Shown here piece by piece: positions 1 through 8,669 of a stretch of DNA of 64,000 nt. The DNA comes from Qipengyuania marincola. Lineage in GTDB: Bacteria; Pseudomonadota; Alphaproteobacteria; Sphingomonadales; Sphingomonadaceae. Where the stretch lies: contig NZ_JARULC010000002.1 of assembly GCF_029688625.1 (NCBI RefSeq), positions 847,014 through 911,013 of the forward strand. The letters are read 5' to 3'. Within the stretch, counting starts at the first letter, position 1. Every line of letters starts with the position of its first letter. The notes under the pieces are model-generated. The model was not told the origin of the DNA and searched no databases. It was given only the letters and a program-made list of their open reading frames with translations. Made by a program: the position numbers and the translations under genes.

Positions 1-1069
1 TCTCCGCGAGGGTCTCGACCCGCGCTTCGGCTGCCAGAAATTGTCCGCGAGCCTGCGTGACTTCGAGTTCGAAATCGGTGCGGGCAATCGCCTCCCGTGC
101 CGTCGCGGCGCGAAGCCGCGCCTCGGCAGCAGCGATGTTTCCTTGGTTGCGATTACTGAACGGAAACGGGATCGAAACGCCTACGAGGAACGCCTGGTCT
201 CTGCTTTCCTCGAACCGTCGGACACCGGCGGATATCGCCGGATCCGGAATGCCTAAAGAGCGTTCCCGGGCGATCGCGGCATCTGCAGCCTCGCGTTCGG
301 CACGGGCGACCTGAAGACGTAAGGCCGAAGGCGAGGCGAGCAGCGTCGCCGGAGGTTCGATCTCGGGGAACACCGAAGGCACGTCCGTAGCAGGTGTTGC
401 CTCGCCCCAAAGCGCGGCGAGCGCAGTCCTCGCCGCACTGTCGGCGGCCAGGGCCGCTTCAAGCTCCGCGAGCGCCTCCGCAAGTGCCGCTTCGGCACGA
501 AGCGAGCGCAGGGGAGGCTCCCGTCCGACATCGACCAGTACGCCTGCGATCCTGGCAAGCTCGCGATTGCGCTCGACTATGTCCCGCGCGAGTTCCAATC
601 GGGCTGCCGCGGAGACGGCTTCGACATAGCGTTCGCGTACCGATCGCCCTAGCTGAGCAACCGAGAGCGCTCCTGAAAGGGCCGCGACGCGCGCTTCCGC
701 CTGGGCGGCGCGGACGCGCGCTCCCCGTTTGCCGCCCAATTCGAGCCGCTGGCTCAGGGACAAAGTGTACTCGGTGGCCTGCAATCCCGAAAATGCGCCG
801 CTTCCGGCAATGTTTTCGGCTTCGAAAGCAATTTCGGGGTTGGGCCGCAGCCGCGCCTGGTCGACCAGGGCCCGCGCCGCGTCGGCTTCGGCCCGCGGTC
901 CGATCAGGCGCGGATTTTCTGGGGGCTCATCTGCGCTGTCGACGATGCCCGCACGAGCGAGCGCAGCTTCGAGCGTCAGAAGCTCACGCTCCTGCGCCGC
1001 CACGGTCGTGGCTTGAGCGGCGAGGAACAGCCCTCCAAGGAGGACCCCTCGCCAATGAATGGCTGACAT
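1..1069 (-). CDS. TolC/CzcC-family outer-membrane efflux protein (3' end outside window)
   Basis: Read on the minus strand from ATG 1067-1069, the frame stays open to the left edge, so the C-terminus is missing (about 356 codons visible). The protein starts with a Sec signal peptide (LLGGLFLAAQATTVAAQ) followed by two long Ala/Glu/Arg-rich helical hairpins with features of the CzcC branch of outer-membrane factors: 'LRPNPEIAFEAENI' after the first helix and 'SLSQRLELGGKR' at the first strand pair, then 'VSIPFPFSNRNQGN' in the second half. In this family the protein is the trimeric channel that takes Co/Zn/Cd or Cu from an RND pump across the outer membrane. The pump genes czcB and czcA would lie to the left. 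The CzcI-like gene just upstream supports a czc-type operon. The large plus-strand frames here are antisense shadows. The exact metal cannot be told. Confidence 0.85.
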   Translation of the reverse strand, partial: MSAIHWRGVLLGGLFLAAQATTVAAQERELLTLEAALARAGIVDSADEPPENPRLIGPRAEADAARALVDQARLRPNPEIAFEAENIAGSGAFSGLQATEYTLSLSQRLELGGKRGARVRAAQAEARVAALSGALSVAQLGRSVRERYVEAVSAAARLELARDIVERNRELARIAGVLVDVGREPPLRSLRAEAALAEALAELEAALAADSAARTALAALWGEATPATDVPSVFPEIEPPATLLASPSALRLQVARAEREAADAAIARERSLGIPDPAISAGVRRFEESRDQAFLVGVSIPFPFSNRNQGNIAAAEARLRAATAREAIARTDFELEVTQARGQFLAAEARVETLAE

Positions 1070-1132
1070 TTTTCGAAAATTCCTCTGCTGACGATCCGAA
1101 CTGCGCTGCGGCATGCAGCGCGGTGACGGTCG

Positions 1133-1507
1133 TCAGGCGCGAGGGGGGCGCTTCAGTCGGTCGGCAATTTCGGAAGCGAGCGCTTCGGCGGGAGGCGCAT
1201 CGGGAACCACGACCAAGTGAGGGACCGAATTCTTCTGCACGGTGCCGGCAAAGCTCGCCCCGTGATGGCAATGGCCGTGTCCACACACGCCGTGTTGCTC
1301 GGCCGGCGCATCCGGATCGCCCGGCACTTCATCGGCGGCTGCGGATGACGCAGACGCGCTATCGAGCGAAGCCAGAACGGGCGTGCTTCCGGGCGCCACT
1401 TCGGCACCGCAAGCAGCAGCATCCGCCGCCGTCACGAACACCATCGCGACCAGCATGAGCAGGACGACGAAAGGGTGCAGGACAAGGCGACGATAGCTTG
1501 TAGTCAT
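1133..1507 (-). CDS. CzcI-like small exported protein with Cys/His cluster
   Basis: A 124-residue product beginning MTTSYRR, with one N-terminal hydrophobic segment (residues about 10-30, VVLLMLVAMVFVTAADAAA) that is probably a signal peptide. The centre carries the metal-binding-looking run HGVCGHGHCHHG. Small proteins of this plan precede czcC in cobalt-zinc-cadmium operons (CzcI/CopI-type), where they are thought to act as periplasmic metal chaperones or regulators. That role is inferred from position and composition only. ATG 1507 is preferred over the TTG nine bases upstream because an AGGAG lies 12 bases before the ATG. It is 63 bp upstream of the czcC-like gene and probably co-transcribed. 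Confidence 0.65.
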   Translation of the reverse strand: MTTSYRRLVLHPFVVLLMLVAMVFVTAADAAACGAEVAPGSTPVLASLDSASASSAAADEVPGDPDAPAEQHGVCGHGHCHHGASFAGTVQKNSVPHLVVVPDAPPAEALASEIADRLKRPPRA

Positions 1508-1588
1508 GGATTCCAACGGCTCCTAGCAAACCGCATCAAGATTGCAAGTTCCGTAACACGATGAAGTATAAGTCTTTTGTTACAGTAT

Positions 1589-1608
1589 AACAGTCCTCGA
1601 ATACTGTT
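1589..1608. promoter_or_regulatory. Inverted repeat in the promoter region of the czc-like genes
   Basis: The 114-bp gap between dmeF and the CzcI-like gene is AT-rich. It contains AACAGT and ACTGTT as perfect 6-bp arms separated by 8 bp. TGTTAC/GTAACA halves lie close by (1551-1585). This looks like a regulator operator, but which protein binds is unknown. Confidence 0.35.
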
Positions 1609-1630
1609 TCGGTCTTTTAGAACGGCGCGA

Positions 1631-2584
1631 TCAGGCCGCGCGAAGCTCGGGATGCGGATGCTCGCAGCGATGAACTTCGATCGTGACGTGCACATATTCT
1701 GCATGCTCTGAAAGTCGGCTGGCATAATTGTCGGGCGCGAGCGGATCATCGGCGATGAGCGAGGCGATGACTGCATACTTGCCAGGACCGATCCGCCAGA
1801 TGTGCAGATCGCCGATCGCGGCGTCCCGGTCCTCGAGCGCCTCGCGCACCTCTGTGTACCGTTCAGAGGCCGCTTCGGCGTCGACAAGCACGGCAGCGGT
1901 ATCGCGCAGCAGTGACCATGACCAGCGCCCGATCACGAAAGCACCCACCAGCCCCATTGCCGCGTCCATCCATGCCCAGCCGAGGTACATGCCGGCGAGA
2001 AGGGCCACGATAGCCAGGACGGAGGTCAGGGCATCGGCAAGCACGTGGAAATAGGCGGAGCGCAGATTGTTATCGGCATACGCATGGTCGTGGTGATGAT
2101 GATGGTCGTGATCATGCCCATGGTGATGATCGGCACCAAGCAGCCAGGCACTCGCGAGGTTCACCACGAGGCCGAGCACGGCGATCCAGATAGCCTCGGT
2201 ATAGGCAATCGTGAGCGGACTGACGAACCTTTGAGCCGATTCAACCGCGATCCCGATTGCGAAGATGGCGAGGACAAGCGCGCTCGCGAAGCCGGCGAGG
2301 TCGCCCACCTTGCCGGTACCGAATGTGAAACGCGGGTTGTTCGCATGGCGCTTGGCAAACCAGTAGGCGAAGGCCGCGACGCCCAAGGCACCTGCATGGG
2401 TCGCCATGTGGATACCATCGGCGAGAAGCGCCATCGATCCAGTCCACAGCCCCGCAACAATTTCGATCACCATCATCGCGGCGGTCAACGCGACAACATA
2501 GCGCGTGCGCTGCTCATGCGCGTCGTGCGAAGCGCTCAGAAAGTTGTGATCATGGGCGAGCGGTTTAGAGTCGGCGTGGTGCAT
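1631..2584 (-). CDS. dmeF: CDF-family divalent cation exporter, DmeF type
   Basis: A 317-residue inner-membrane cation diffusion facilitator. The second transmembrane segment has the DmeF signature 'LLADGIHMATHAGALG' (about residues 53-68) in place of the HxxxD typical of zinc CDFs. Segment five carries the matching 'HVLADALTS' (about 179-187). Between segments four and five is a His/Asp-rich loop (ADHHHGHDHDHHHHHDHAY). A soluble C-terminal domain ends in HRCEHPH. DmeF proteins export Co(II) and Ni(II) to the periplasm by proton antiport. The call to this branch rests on the DGxHMxTH signature. It is transcribed toward the CzcI/CzcC-like genes, so it may share metal control with them. Confidence 0.85.
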   Translation of the reverse strand: MHHADSKPLAHDHNFLSASHDAHEQRTRYVVALTAAMMVIEIVAGLWTGSMALLADGIHMATHAGALGVAAFAYWFAKRHANNPRFTFGTGKVGDLAGFASALVLAIFAIGIAVESAQRFVSPLTIAYTEAIWIAVLGLVVNLASAWLLGADHHHGHDHDHHHHHDHAYADNNLRSAYFHVLADALTSVLAIVALLAGMYLGWAWMDAAMGLVGAFVIGRWSWSLLRDTAAVLVDAEAASERYTEVREALEDRDAAIGDLHIWRIGPGKYAVIASLIADDPLAPDNYASRLSEHAEYVHVTIEVHRCEHPHPELRAA

Positions 2585-2779
2585 GCGAGGCTGATAATCG
2601 GTATTACGGAAGGGCGAAACCTGAATGGAGCTTTCGACTCCGAGACCGAGGTGAATTTCGGACCTAGTAATTCCTTCCCGTCAGTCAGACCGAGAATCTG
2701 GTATTGCGAAAAGTAGGACCTCACTTCTCGCGATATCCGCTGCATTTACTCTCAATCCTACCTGTGCGATGAGCGTCAG

Positions 2780-3327
2780 CGTTTGAAAATCAACAAGATA
2801 CGACAGGTATCCTATCGGTCCGATTCTGTTCATCCCGGGAAGGTCACAAGCTGGCCATGAATGCAAAAGTCATCACGAATTTCCAGCTTGGCAGCCGCGA
2901 ATCCTCCTCGGCGCCGGATGTCTTGCCCTTGGCTACAGAGCATGCGCTGCAATCCGCCGGAGCTGCTTTCCATGCGCTCGCCGACACCATGCCGCAGATG
3001 GTTTGGTCGACTCTTCCCGACGGCTCCCACGATTATTACAATGCGCGCTGGTATGAATTCTCGGGTGTCCCTGTCGGATCAACCGACGGCGAAGGATGGG
3101 CCGGGATGTTTCATGAGGATGACCAGGCCGATGCATGGAATAAATGGAACCACAGCCTCGCTACCGGCGAACCGTACGAGGTTGAATATCGCCTGAGGCA
3201 TCACAGCGGTGATTATCGCTGGATGATCGGTCGTGCGCTGCCGATCCTCAACGAGCAGGGTGAGATACAGCGCTGGATCGGCACTTGTACGGATATCGAC
3301 GAGCAGAAGCGCACCGCCCTCCAAAAC
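2780..3327 (+). repeat. Direct repeat copy 1 (548 bp, partner at 42364-42911)
   Basis: From 2780 to 3327 the DNA matches 42364-42911 with a constant offset of 39584, no gaps and about nine mismatches by eye. Similarity starts at CGTTTGAAAATCAACAAG, includes the kinase leader and its first 157 codons, and stops abruptly at CCCTCCAAAAC. Both copies are in the same orientation, so they flank 39.6 kb as direct repeats. Confidence 0.93.
2857..3327 (+). pseudogene. Truncated PAS sensor part of an HWE histidine kinase (duplicate of 42441 gene)
   Basis: Starts MNAKVITNFQ, exactly like the intact kinase at 42441, and encodes its single PAS/PAC domain (WSTLPDGSHDYYNARWYEFSG; RWIGTCTDIDEQKRTALQN). It then runs into foreign sequence at 3328. 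The reading frame continues out of register for 15 codons and stops at 3372. The H-box and ATPase domain are absent, so it cannot work as a kinase. A PAS-only protein could still be made because the leader and start region are conserved. It is almost certainly a by-product of the rearrangement that fused it to the receptor gene. Confidence 0.9.
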
Positions 3328-5045
3328 TGTTTGAAAGCGTCCAGGTCCTCAACGGCGCCAGCGCCTTCCTGAACGGTGCAGCACCGGGCGGATCGGGACT
3401 TGGCGGAAGCGTCAATCTGCAGCTCAAGAGGGCCGGAGACACCGACCTCAATCGCGTAACCGTTTCAGCCAGCGAGAATGCCCACTTCGGCGGCAGCTTC
3501 GATGTCGCTCGCCGCTTTGGCCAGAACGGCGAATGGGGCGTTCGCCTGAATGCAGCCTATCGTGACGGCGAAACGTCGATCGACCGTGAAGATCGCCGCA
3601 CTCAGGTCGTGGGCGGTGCGATCGATTATGACAGTGGCCCCCTACGGGCGGCTCTCGACCTGGCGTTCCAGAATGTCCGGATCGACGCCTTGCGGCCGAA
3701 GGTCACCGTCGGAAGCGCAACGATCCCCGCCGTTCCCGATGGCGATGCGAACTATGCGCAGGATTTCACCTACACCGAACTGCGCGATGTTTTCGGCGCG
3801 CTGGCCGTGGAATACGATCTTGCCGACAATGCATTGGCATACTTCAGGGCCGGTGCGCGCGACGGGCGCGAGGAAGGCATTTACGGCGGCATTACCGTTC
3901 TCGATGCCGGTAGCGGTGCTGCCAGCGGCACGGCGCTGTTCGTCCCGCGGACCGACAATAACGAAGCGGTCGAAGCTGGCATCCGCGTGAAGTTGGGCGA
4001 AGCGATCACCCACGAGTTCAATTTCGGCGGCAATGCCAGCTGGCAGGTGAACCGCAACGCCTATGATTTCCGTTACGGGCCTGGTTTTGCCGGCTACGCC
4101 ACCAATATCTACGACGCCCCGCAGGTCGAACTGCCGTCTTCGGCCCTCGTCGGCGGCGACCTTGAGGATCCCTTCCCGATTTCGCGGACGCGGCTCTGGA
4201 GTGCTTTCGCATCGGACACAATCGGGATGATCGAAGACCGTTTGCAGGTCACGGCGGGCCTGCGCCTGCAATCCATCAATGTGAAGAGCTACAGCTATTT
4301 CGGCGGCGACCTGGCGACCGAATACGATGAAAGCGCAGTCACGCCCGTAATCGGCGTGGTCCTCAAGCCCTTCGATGGCCTGTCGCTATATGGCAACCGG
4401 ATCGAGGCGCTCCAGCAAGGTCCGACAGCGCCCCTCGATCCGGCGCTCGTCAGCAATCCGGGAGAGGTGCTCGCGCCCCGCAAGTCGCTGCAGTACGAGG
4501 TTGGAGGCAAGCTGGCACTGGGCGATGTCTTCGTCGGTCTCGGCGCCTACCGCCTTGAGCGACCGGGAGAGGGTGTGCTTGCCGACGGCAGCTTCGGATA
4601 CCTCGGGGATCAGACGCACCAAGGCATCGAGTTCACGGTCAACGGCGATCTGACACCCAGCCTGAGGCTGATCGGCGGCGCAGCTCTGACCGATGCGAAG
4701 CTCGTCAGCGGCAACGAGGTACCTGGCGTTTCCGAATACACCGCCAATGCAGACTTGGAGTGGGACTTGGGCTTTGTGCCTGGCGCGACGATCACAGCGC
4801 GTGCAGTGCACACGGGTCCGCAGTGGGTCGATGCCGCCAACACGCTCGAACTCGATAGCTGGACGCGTATCGATCTCGGTGCGCGCTACGTCTTCGCGGC
4901 GGACGACACGCCGGTCACGCTCCGCCTTTCGGCCGATAATATCACGAACGAAAAGTACTGGGCCAGCGCGTTCGACGTCTTTTCTGCCGCACTGCTGCAA
5001 GGAACCCCGCGCACAATCAAAGCCAGCATCTCTGCCGACTTCTAA
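3328..5045 (+). pseudogene. TonB-dependent siderophore receptor lacking its 5' part
   Basis: Homology begins exactly at the junction, with 'LFESVQVLNGASAFLNG', the middle of the plug domain. It continues with 'GGSGLGGSVNLQLKRAG' and the whole beta-barrel to the terminal aromatic strand (KASISADF). The signal peptide, TonB box and roughly the first third of the plug are missing. The only in-frame ATG (3285) lies inside the duplicated PAS DNA in another frame. The family imports ferric siderophores through the outer membrane. Without signal and plug the product should be non-functional. The barrel is open for about 570 codons with no internal stop, which suggests recent truncation. Confidence 0.88.
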
Positions 5046-5211
5046 GTTGGGCTGCGATGGGGCCGCTAGTGGTCAGTCCGGTCCTGGTCGACAAGGCGCA
5101 GATAGCGGACATTCGGCTTGCGACCCGTGAGCGGACATTGGTCGCATTACACCGCTGTGTGAAAGCAGTCGTTGGGTTGGAATGGAGAGAACTCCGGCGA
5201 TCGGGTGCTGC

Positions 5212-6543
5212 TCAACCCAACATAGATCCGGCGTCGGAGGCAGCTGTAGGGTAAGCAAACATAGTCGATTTAATATCGTCCGCATTAAGCCCATGTCGGA
5301 TGGCTAAGCCGAAGATATTGATCAGTTCGTCAGCGTCAGGGCCGACCAGGTGAGCCCCAAGGATGCGTCCTGTTCCAGTTTCGACCAGCACCTTGTGGCC
5401 GTAGATCTCTTCGTTCAGCCGCCTTGCCGAAAACCAACCTGGGTGCGATCCAGCATTCACCGTGAAATCCAAACCTGCCTCGTGCGCCTCGCTTTCCAGC
5501 ATTCCGACCCGCGCCGCCGGCGGCTCCGTGAAAAGTGCACTAGGAACCCCACAATAGTTCGGAGCTCGGCCGCTATCTTCGAGTATGTTCTCAAGAACCA
5601 CTTTGGCATCATGACTGGAGACCGGAGTCAGTGGCGGACCATTTGCAGCAGCGTCACCCGCCGCGAAGACTTTGGGGTTGCTTTGGCTTCGTAGTTGAGC
5701 GGTAAGCACCAAGCGACCCTCGTCACAGGCGACGTCTCCCGCCCCCAGATCGAGCGAACCGATCGCAGGGACTCTTCCGGCAGCGTGCACCACCAAGTCC
5801 CCTTCGATCCTGCGGTCGCCAGCATGCACGGTCAGACCGCCGGCTGTCTTCGTTACGCCGTTCACCTCGGCATCCACGATTTCAATGCCGAGATCGTCGA
5901 AACTCGGCATGAGCCAATCGACCGTGTCAGGGTCGAAGGCTTTCAGAATGCGGCCTCGTTGGACGATGGTGACCTTTGCTCCGGCGCGTGCGGCGAGGTG
6001 GGCAAATTCCGCGGCAATGTATCCGCCGCCGACGAATACGATCCTATCTGGAAGGGTTTCAAGTTCCAGGAATGCATCGCTGTGGGTCAGCAATGGCTCG
6101 CCTTCGATGCCAAGTGGCCGAGGCTCCGCTCCCGTTGCGATAAGAGCGTGCGAGAAACTCAGTTCCCTGTCGCCTACCGCGATCCTGTCGGGGCCAGCAA
6201 AGCGCGCCGCTCCGTAGAAGGTCGCCACGCCCTTTCGCTCGTAGCGAGCTTCCTGTTTTTCGGGGACGGGGTCGGTAAAGCTCCGCTTGAATGCCTGGAG
6301 GTCGCCCCAGTCAATCGAAACCGAACCTTCGATGCCCTTCCCCTTCATTCGCCTGTATGCAGCGAGCGCTTCCTCTGCACTCACCATCATCTTTTTCGGG
6401 TCGCATCCCCGCAGCGCACATGTGCCACCGTAAGGCCGATAATCGATGACCGCGCAACGCTTCCCTGCGTCAGCCATCCGGTGGACCGCGACCTGCGCAG
6501 CAGTTCCCGATCCGACGGCGACGAAATCGAAATTCTCAGCCAT
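5212..6543 (-). CDS. MerA-like FAD/NAD(P) disulfide oxidoreductase in a mer cluster
   Basis: 443 residues from ATG 6543 (MAENFDFVAVGSG, the FAD Rossmann motif). The redox-active motif is 'GGTCALRGCDPKK' with Cys42 and Cys47. A second nucleotide-binding motif 'VFVGGGYIAAEFAHLAARAG' and the FAD-closing 'VFAAGDAA' follow, then the dimerisation domain ending in ASDAGSMLG. This is the mercuric reductase/glutathione reductase fold and the gene sits in the MerA position of a mer operon. However, the N-terminal HMA domain and the C-terminal vicinal Cys pair that MerA uses to hand over Hg(II) are both absent. A reductase of another thiol or metal substrate is therefore possible. The start overlaps the GDCCVxC gene by 8 bp (ATGGCTGA), which implies translational coupling. 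Confidence 0.85.
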   Translation of the reverse strand: MAENFDFVAVGSGTAAQVAVHRMADAGKRCAVIDYRPYGGTCALRGCDPKKMMVSAEEALAAYRRMKGKGIEGSVSIDWGDLQAFKRSFTDPVPEKQEARYERKGVATFYGAARFAGPDRIAVGDRELSFSHALIATGAEPRPLGIEGEPLLTHSDAFLELETLPDRIVFVGGGYIAAEFAHLAARAGAKVTIVQRGRILKAFDPDTVDWLMPSFDDLGIEIVDAEVNGVTKTAGGLTVHAGDRRIEGDLVVHAAGRVPAIGSLDLGAGDVACDEGRLVLTAQLRSQSNPKVFAAGDAAANGPPLTPVSSHDAKVVLENILEDSGRAPNYCGVPSALFTEPPAARVGMLESEAHEAGLDFTVNAGSHPGWFSARRLNEEIYGHKVLVETGTGRILGAHLVGPDADELINIFGLAIRHGLNADDIKSTMFAYPTAASDAGSMLG

Positions 6544-6748
6544 TGCAGCAGTCCCCTTCCTGAATCGGAGGGCAGGGAACGGTGCCGTATGAGCAGAACA
6601 CGCAGCAATCGCCTTGGAGCGGCTGAAGGCGAACGCCGCAACCCGCGCAGTTATGGAAGAACAGGCAAGCGTTGGTCGGCATTTCCATGTCCTCCTCATG
6701 ACCGCATTCGGGACAGCGCAAGCGCGAGATCAGGATCGGATCAGCCAT
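6536..6748 (-). CDS. GDCCVxC-domain small Cys-rich protein
   Basis: A 70-residue protein (MADPILISRLRCPECG...) with a zinc-ribbon-like CPECG near the N-terminus, CAGCG in the middle and the family-defining GDCCVFCSYG, ending GDCCNG. NCBI names such proteins GDCCVxC-domain (seleno)proteins. They recur in mercury-resistance operons, but their biochemical role is not established; a thiol-based metal handler is plausible. The start is ATG 6748, which overlaps the MerT stop by 8 bp. The gene also overlaps the oxidoreductase by 8 bp at its end. Confidence 0.8.
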   Translation of the reverse strand: MADPILISRLRCPECGHEEDMEMPTNACLFFHNCAGCGVRLQPLQGDCCVFCSYGTVPCPPIQEGDCCNG

Positions 6749-7088
6749 AAAGGAAGGCACCTGTCAGCAGGGCCGCACCGATGGCAATTCCTATGGCGGT
6801 CAGCCCCCGATAGGTCGATGATCCGCATGCACTGTCCGCGGGGCATGTTCGTGCCCGCCGAAACTGCCAGAGCAAACGGAGGGTGGCAGCGAGAAGAAGA
6901 GCCGACGCGAGGGTCAACAGCGGGACGCGATAGGGGGCTACAACCGGCGAGATGCTGCCAAGCCACGCCGAGCCCACACCCACCGACGCGAGCATCAAGG
7001 GAAGTGCACAGCATGCAGCTGCCCCGAAGGCTGCAAAGACACCCCCGCCCGTCGCCAATCCGTTCCACCATGTGCTGATGCCGCGCAT
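6741..7088 (-). CDS. merT: MerT-type mercuric ion transporter
   Basis: 115 residues, MRGISTWWNG start, three predicted membrane helices. The first helix contains the vicinal pair in 'FGAAACCALPLMLASVG' (Cys26-Cys27). The cytoplasmic loop contains 'ARTCPADSACG' (Cys82, Cys88), the two cysteine sites used by MerT to pass Hg(II) inward. No MerP gene is visible beside it. First gene of the minus-strand operon that divergently faces merR across the 7130-7150 operator. Confidence 0.85.
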   Translation of the reverse strand: MRGISTWWNGLATGGGVFAAFGAAACCALPLMLASVGVGSAWLGSISPVVAPYRVPLLTLASALLLAATLRLLWQFRRARTCPADSACGSSTYRGLTAIGIAIGAALLTGAFLYG

Positions 7089-7129
7089 CGATCGTCCTTT
7101 TGCAAATCTTGATTCGCACACCTATTTAC

Positions 7130-7150
7130 AGTCTGTAGCAACTACAGACT
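7130..7150. promoter_or_regulatory. MerR-type operator-promoter
   Basis: AGTCTGTAG and CTACAGACT form perfect 9-bp arms around CAA. On the minus strand, TTGAGT and TAAATA flank the palindrome with a 19-bp spacer, the overlong spacing that MerR-family activators correct by unwinding. It therefore fits the promoter of the merT operon. The divergent merR start lies 14 bp to the right. Confidence 0.75.
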
Positions 7151-7163
7151 CAAGAGGTTGGCT

Positions 7164-7553
7164 TTGAAAATTGGCGAAGTGGCTAAGCGGACCGGATGTA
7201 ACATCGAGACAATCCGGTATTACGAACGGATAGGCGTTATCGATCCTCCGCCGAGAAGAGGCGCCTACCGCGACTATGGTCCTTGCGACACCGAGCGCCT
7301 CCGCTTCATTCGGCGCGCGCGCGAACTCGGATTCTCCCTCGAGGAGGTGCGGGCACTGCTTGACTTAACGCCAGGCCACGAAGTGCGTTGCGATGAGGTG
7401 CAATCGATCGCCGAACAGCACCTCGCGAGCGTCCGTGCGAAGCGGGCCGACCTTGAGCGTATGGAGAACGCTCTCGCTAAACTGATCGAGCAATGTGGCA
7501 CCACGAGTGTTGATCGGTGCCCGGTATTGGAAAGCCTAGCCGGCGAAGGCTAG
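7164..7553 (+). CDS. merR: MerR-family Hg(II)-type regulator
   Basis: 129 residues from TTG 7164 (MKIGEVAKRTGCNIETIRYY), chosen because AAGAGG lies six bases upstream; an in-frame TTG at 7158 has no room for a ribosome site. A winged-helix domain (residues 1-70) is followed by a dimer helix. Cysteines 76, 111 and 119 have nearly the spacing of the three Hg(II) ligands of Tn501 MerR (35 and 8 residues here, 35 and 9 there). It should repress and, with Hg, activate the divergent merT operon through the operator at 7130. Another soft metal cannot be excluded. Confidence 0.82.
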   Translation: MKIGEVAKRTGCNIETIRYYERIGVIDPPPRRGAYRDYGPCDTERLRFIRRARELGFSLEEVRALLDLTPGHEVRCDEVQSIAEQHLASVRAKRADLERMENALAKLIEQCGTTSVDRCPVLESLAGEG

Positions 7554-7758
7554 CCCAACGGATCAAAGCGACAGGCCAACGGGTTTCCACCCATCTAAAG
7601 CGCCTTTCGCCGAGGAAGCAGAGCACCAGAGGGGGCGCAGCCGCCGAGGGGGCGTCAACCGACAGTCGGATTAGGGATTCAGAGCGGTGCATCCGCACAT
7701 TCTCCCTTCTGGCGTCAATGAACAGTTGCGCGGAACGCCTCCGCAATTCATCGAAAAA
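7554..7758. other. Non-coding stretch between merR and the ars operon
   Basis: No convincing gene on either strand. It contains a short palindrome CCGACAGTCGG near 7657 and a GC-rich run (GGGGGCGCAGCCGCCGAGGG). A six-base stem at the merR stop (CTAGCC/GGCTAG) has no T-tract. It marks the join between the two metal modules. Confidence 0.4.
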
Positions 7759-7806
7759 TATCGATAAGAATTGACGGCCTTGCAATCCATCGATAATTGC
7801 CGATGG
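7759..7806. promoter_or_regulatory. Probable ArsR operator region
   Basis: Just upstream of arsR are the palindrome TATCGATA (7759-7766) and the inverted pair CCATCG (7787-7792) and CGATGG (7801-7806). AT-rich ATCGAT-containing dyads upstream of arsR are typical binding sites for SmtB/ArsR proteins. No -10/-35 could be fixed with confidence. Confidence 0.45.
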
Positions 7807-8139
7807 ATGAAGTCGACCACAGGACTAGAGGCACTCTCTGCGCTCGCGCACCCGACGCGGCTTGATGCGTTCCGTCGTCTGGTGCGCAGCGAGCCCCACG
7901 GGCTCTCTACCGGCCAGCTCGTGGAAGCCTCGGGCCTCACGCAGAGCACTTTTTCGAGTCACCTCGCGATCCTCGTCGGCGCTGATCTCGTCATACCTGA
8001 GAAGCGGGGGCGACAGATGATCCAACGGGCAAACATCAAAGTCCTGCGCGACCTGATGCTGTTTCTCGCCAAGGATTGCTGTGAAGGTCGCGCAGAGCTT
8101 TGCGAGCCGCTTGTCGCCGAACTTTCCCATTGTTGCTGA
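7807..8139 (+). CDS. arsR: ArsR-family arsenic-responsive repressor
   Basis: 110 residues from ATG 7807 (MKSTTGLEALSALAHPTRLD). A TTG 36 bp upstream is also in frame but lies inside the putative operator. The winged helix-turn-helix 'LVEASGLTQSTFSSHLAIL' is intact. The usual helix-3 CxC arsenic site is not seen. Instead the C-terminus carries 'KDCCEGRAELCEPL' and ends SHCC, a cysteine arrangement seen in C-terminal As(III)-site ArsR proteins. First gene of the arsR-arsC-arsC-arsB-ynfA-arsH operon, which it should repress in the absence of arsenite. Confidence 0.88.
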   Translation: MKSTTGLEALSALAHPTRLDAFRRLVRSEPHGLSTGQLVEASGLTQSTFSSHLAILVGADLVIPEKRGRQMIQRANIKVLRDLMLFLAKDCCEGRAELCEPLVAELSHCC

Positions 8140-8150
8140 AGGAGCAGGCA

Positions 8151-8669
8151 ATGGCTGACCAACCCTACAATGTCCTGTTCCTGTGCACGGGCAACTCGGC
8201 TCGCTCGATTTTGGGCGAAGCGCTGATGAACAAGATGGGCGGAGGTCGCTTCCGTGCCTACAGCGCAGGCAGCCAGCCCAAGGGCGACGTGCATCCGATG
8301 TCGCTCGAGGTGCTCGATAGCTTCGGCTATCCGACCGATGGCTTGCGCTCGAAGAACTGGAGCGAGTTCACCAAGCCCGGCGCACAGGAGTTCGATTTCA
8401 TCTTTACTGTCTGCGACAACGCTGCGGGCGAGAGCTGTCCGGTATGGCCAGGCAAGCCGCTCACCGCGCATTGGGGCGTAGAGGATCCCGCCGCAGTCGA
8501 AGGGGATGGCCAGCGGCAGGCTTTCGTCGATTCGCTCAGCTATCTTAAACGCCGGATCGAGCTGTTCCTGATGCTCCCGCTCCAGAGCATCGACGAAATG
8601 TCTGTGCGCAGCAAGCTGGCCGCCATCGGCCGCGAAGAAGGCGCCAGCGCCAAGGCCAAGGAATCCTGA
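8151..8669 (+). CDS. arsC: Arsenate reductase, low-molecular-weight phosphatase type
   Basis: 172 residues, ATG 8151 with GGAG six bases upstream. The N-terminus has the phosphatase P-loop 'VLFLCTGNSARS' (CX5R), and 'FDFIFTVCDNAAGESCPVWPG' contains the Cys pair expected for the disulfide cascade. These enzymes reduce As(V) to As(III), recycled by thioredoxin or mycothiol-like partners. Followed without a gap by a second, unrelated arsenate reductase. Confidence 0.88.
   Translation: MADQPYNVLFLCTGNSARSILGEALMNKMGGGRFRAYSAGSQPKGDVHPMSLEVLDSFGYPTDGLRSKNWSEFTKPGAQEFDFIFTVCDNAAGESCPVWPGKPLTAHWGVEDPAAVEGDGQRQAFVDSLSYLKRRIELFLMLPLQSIDEMSVRSKLAAIGREEGASAKAKES

Noticed and set aside
394..1458. 354-codon plus-strand frame
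   Set aside because: Arg/Pro-rich translation antisense to the CzcC-like and CzcI-like genes, which have clear family motifs on the minus strand.
5212..6543. Calling the oxidoreductase merA
   Set aside because: The C-terminal vicinal cysteines and HMA domain of MerA are absent; only the fold and context fit.
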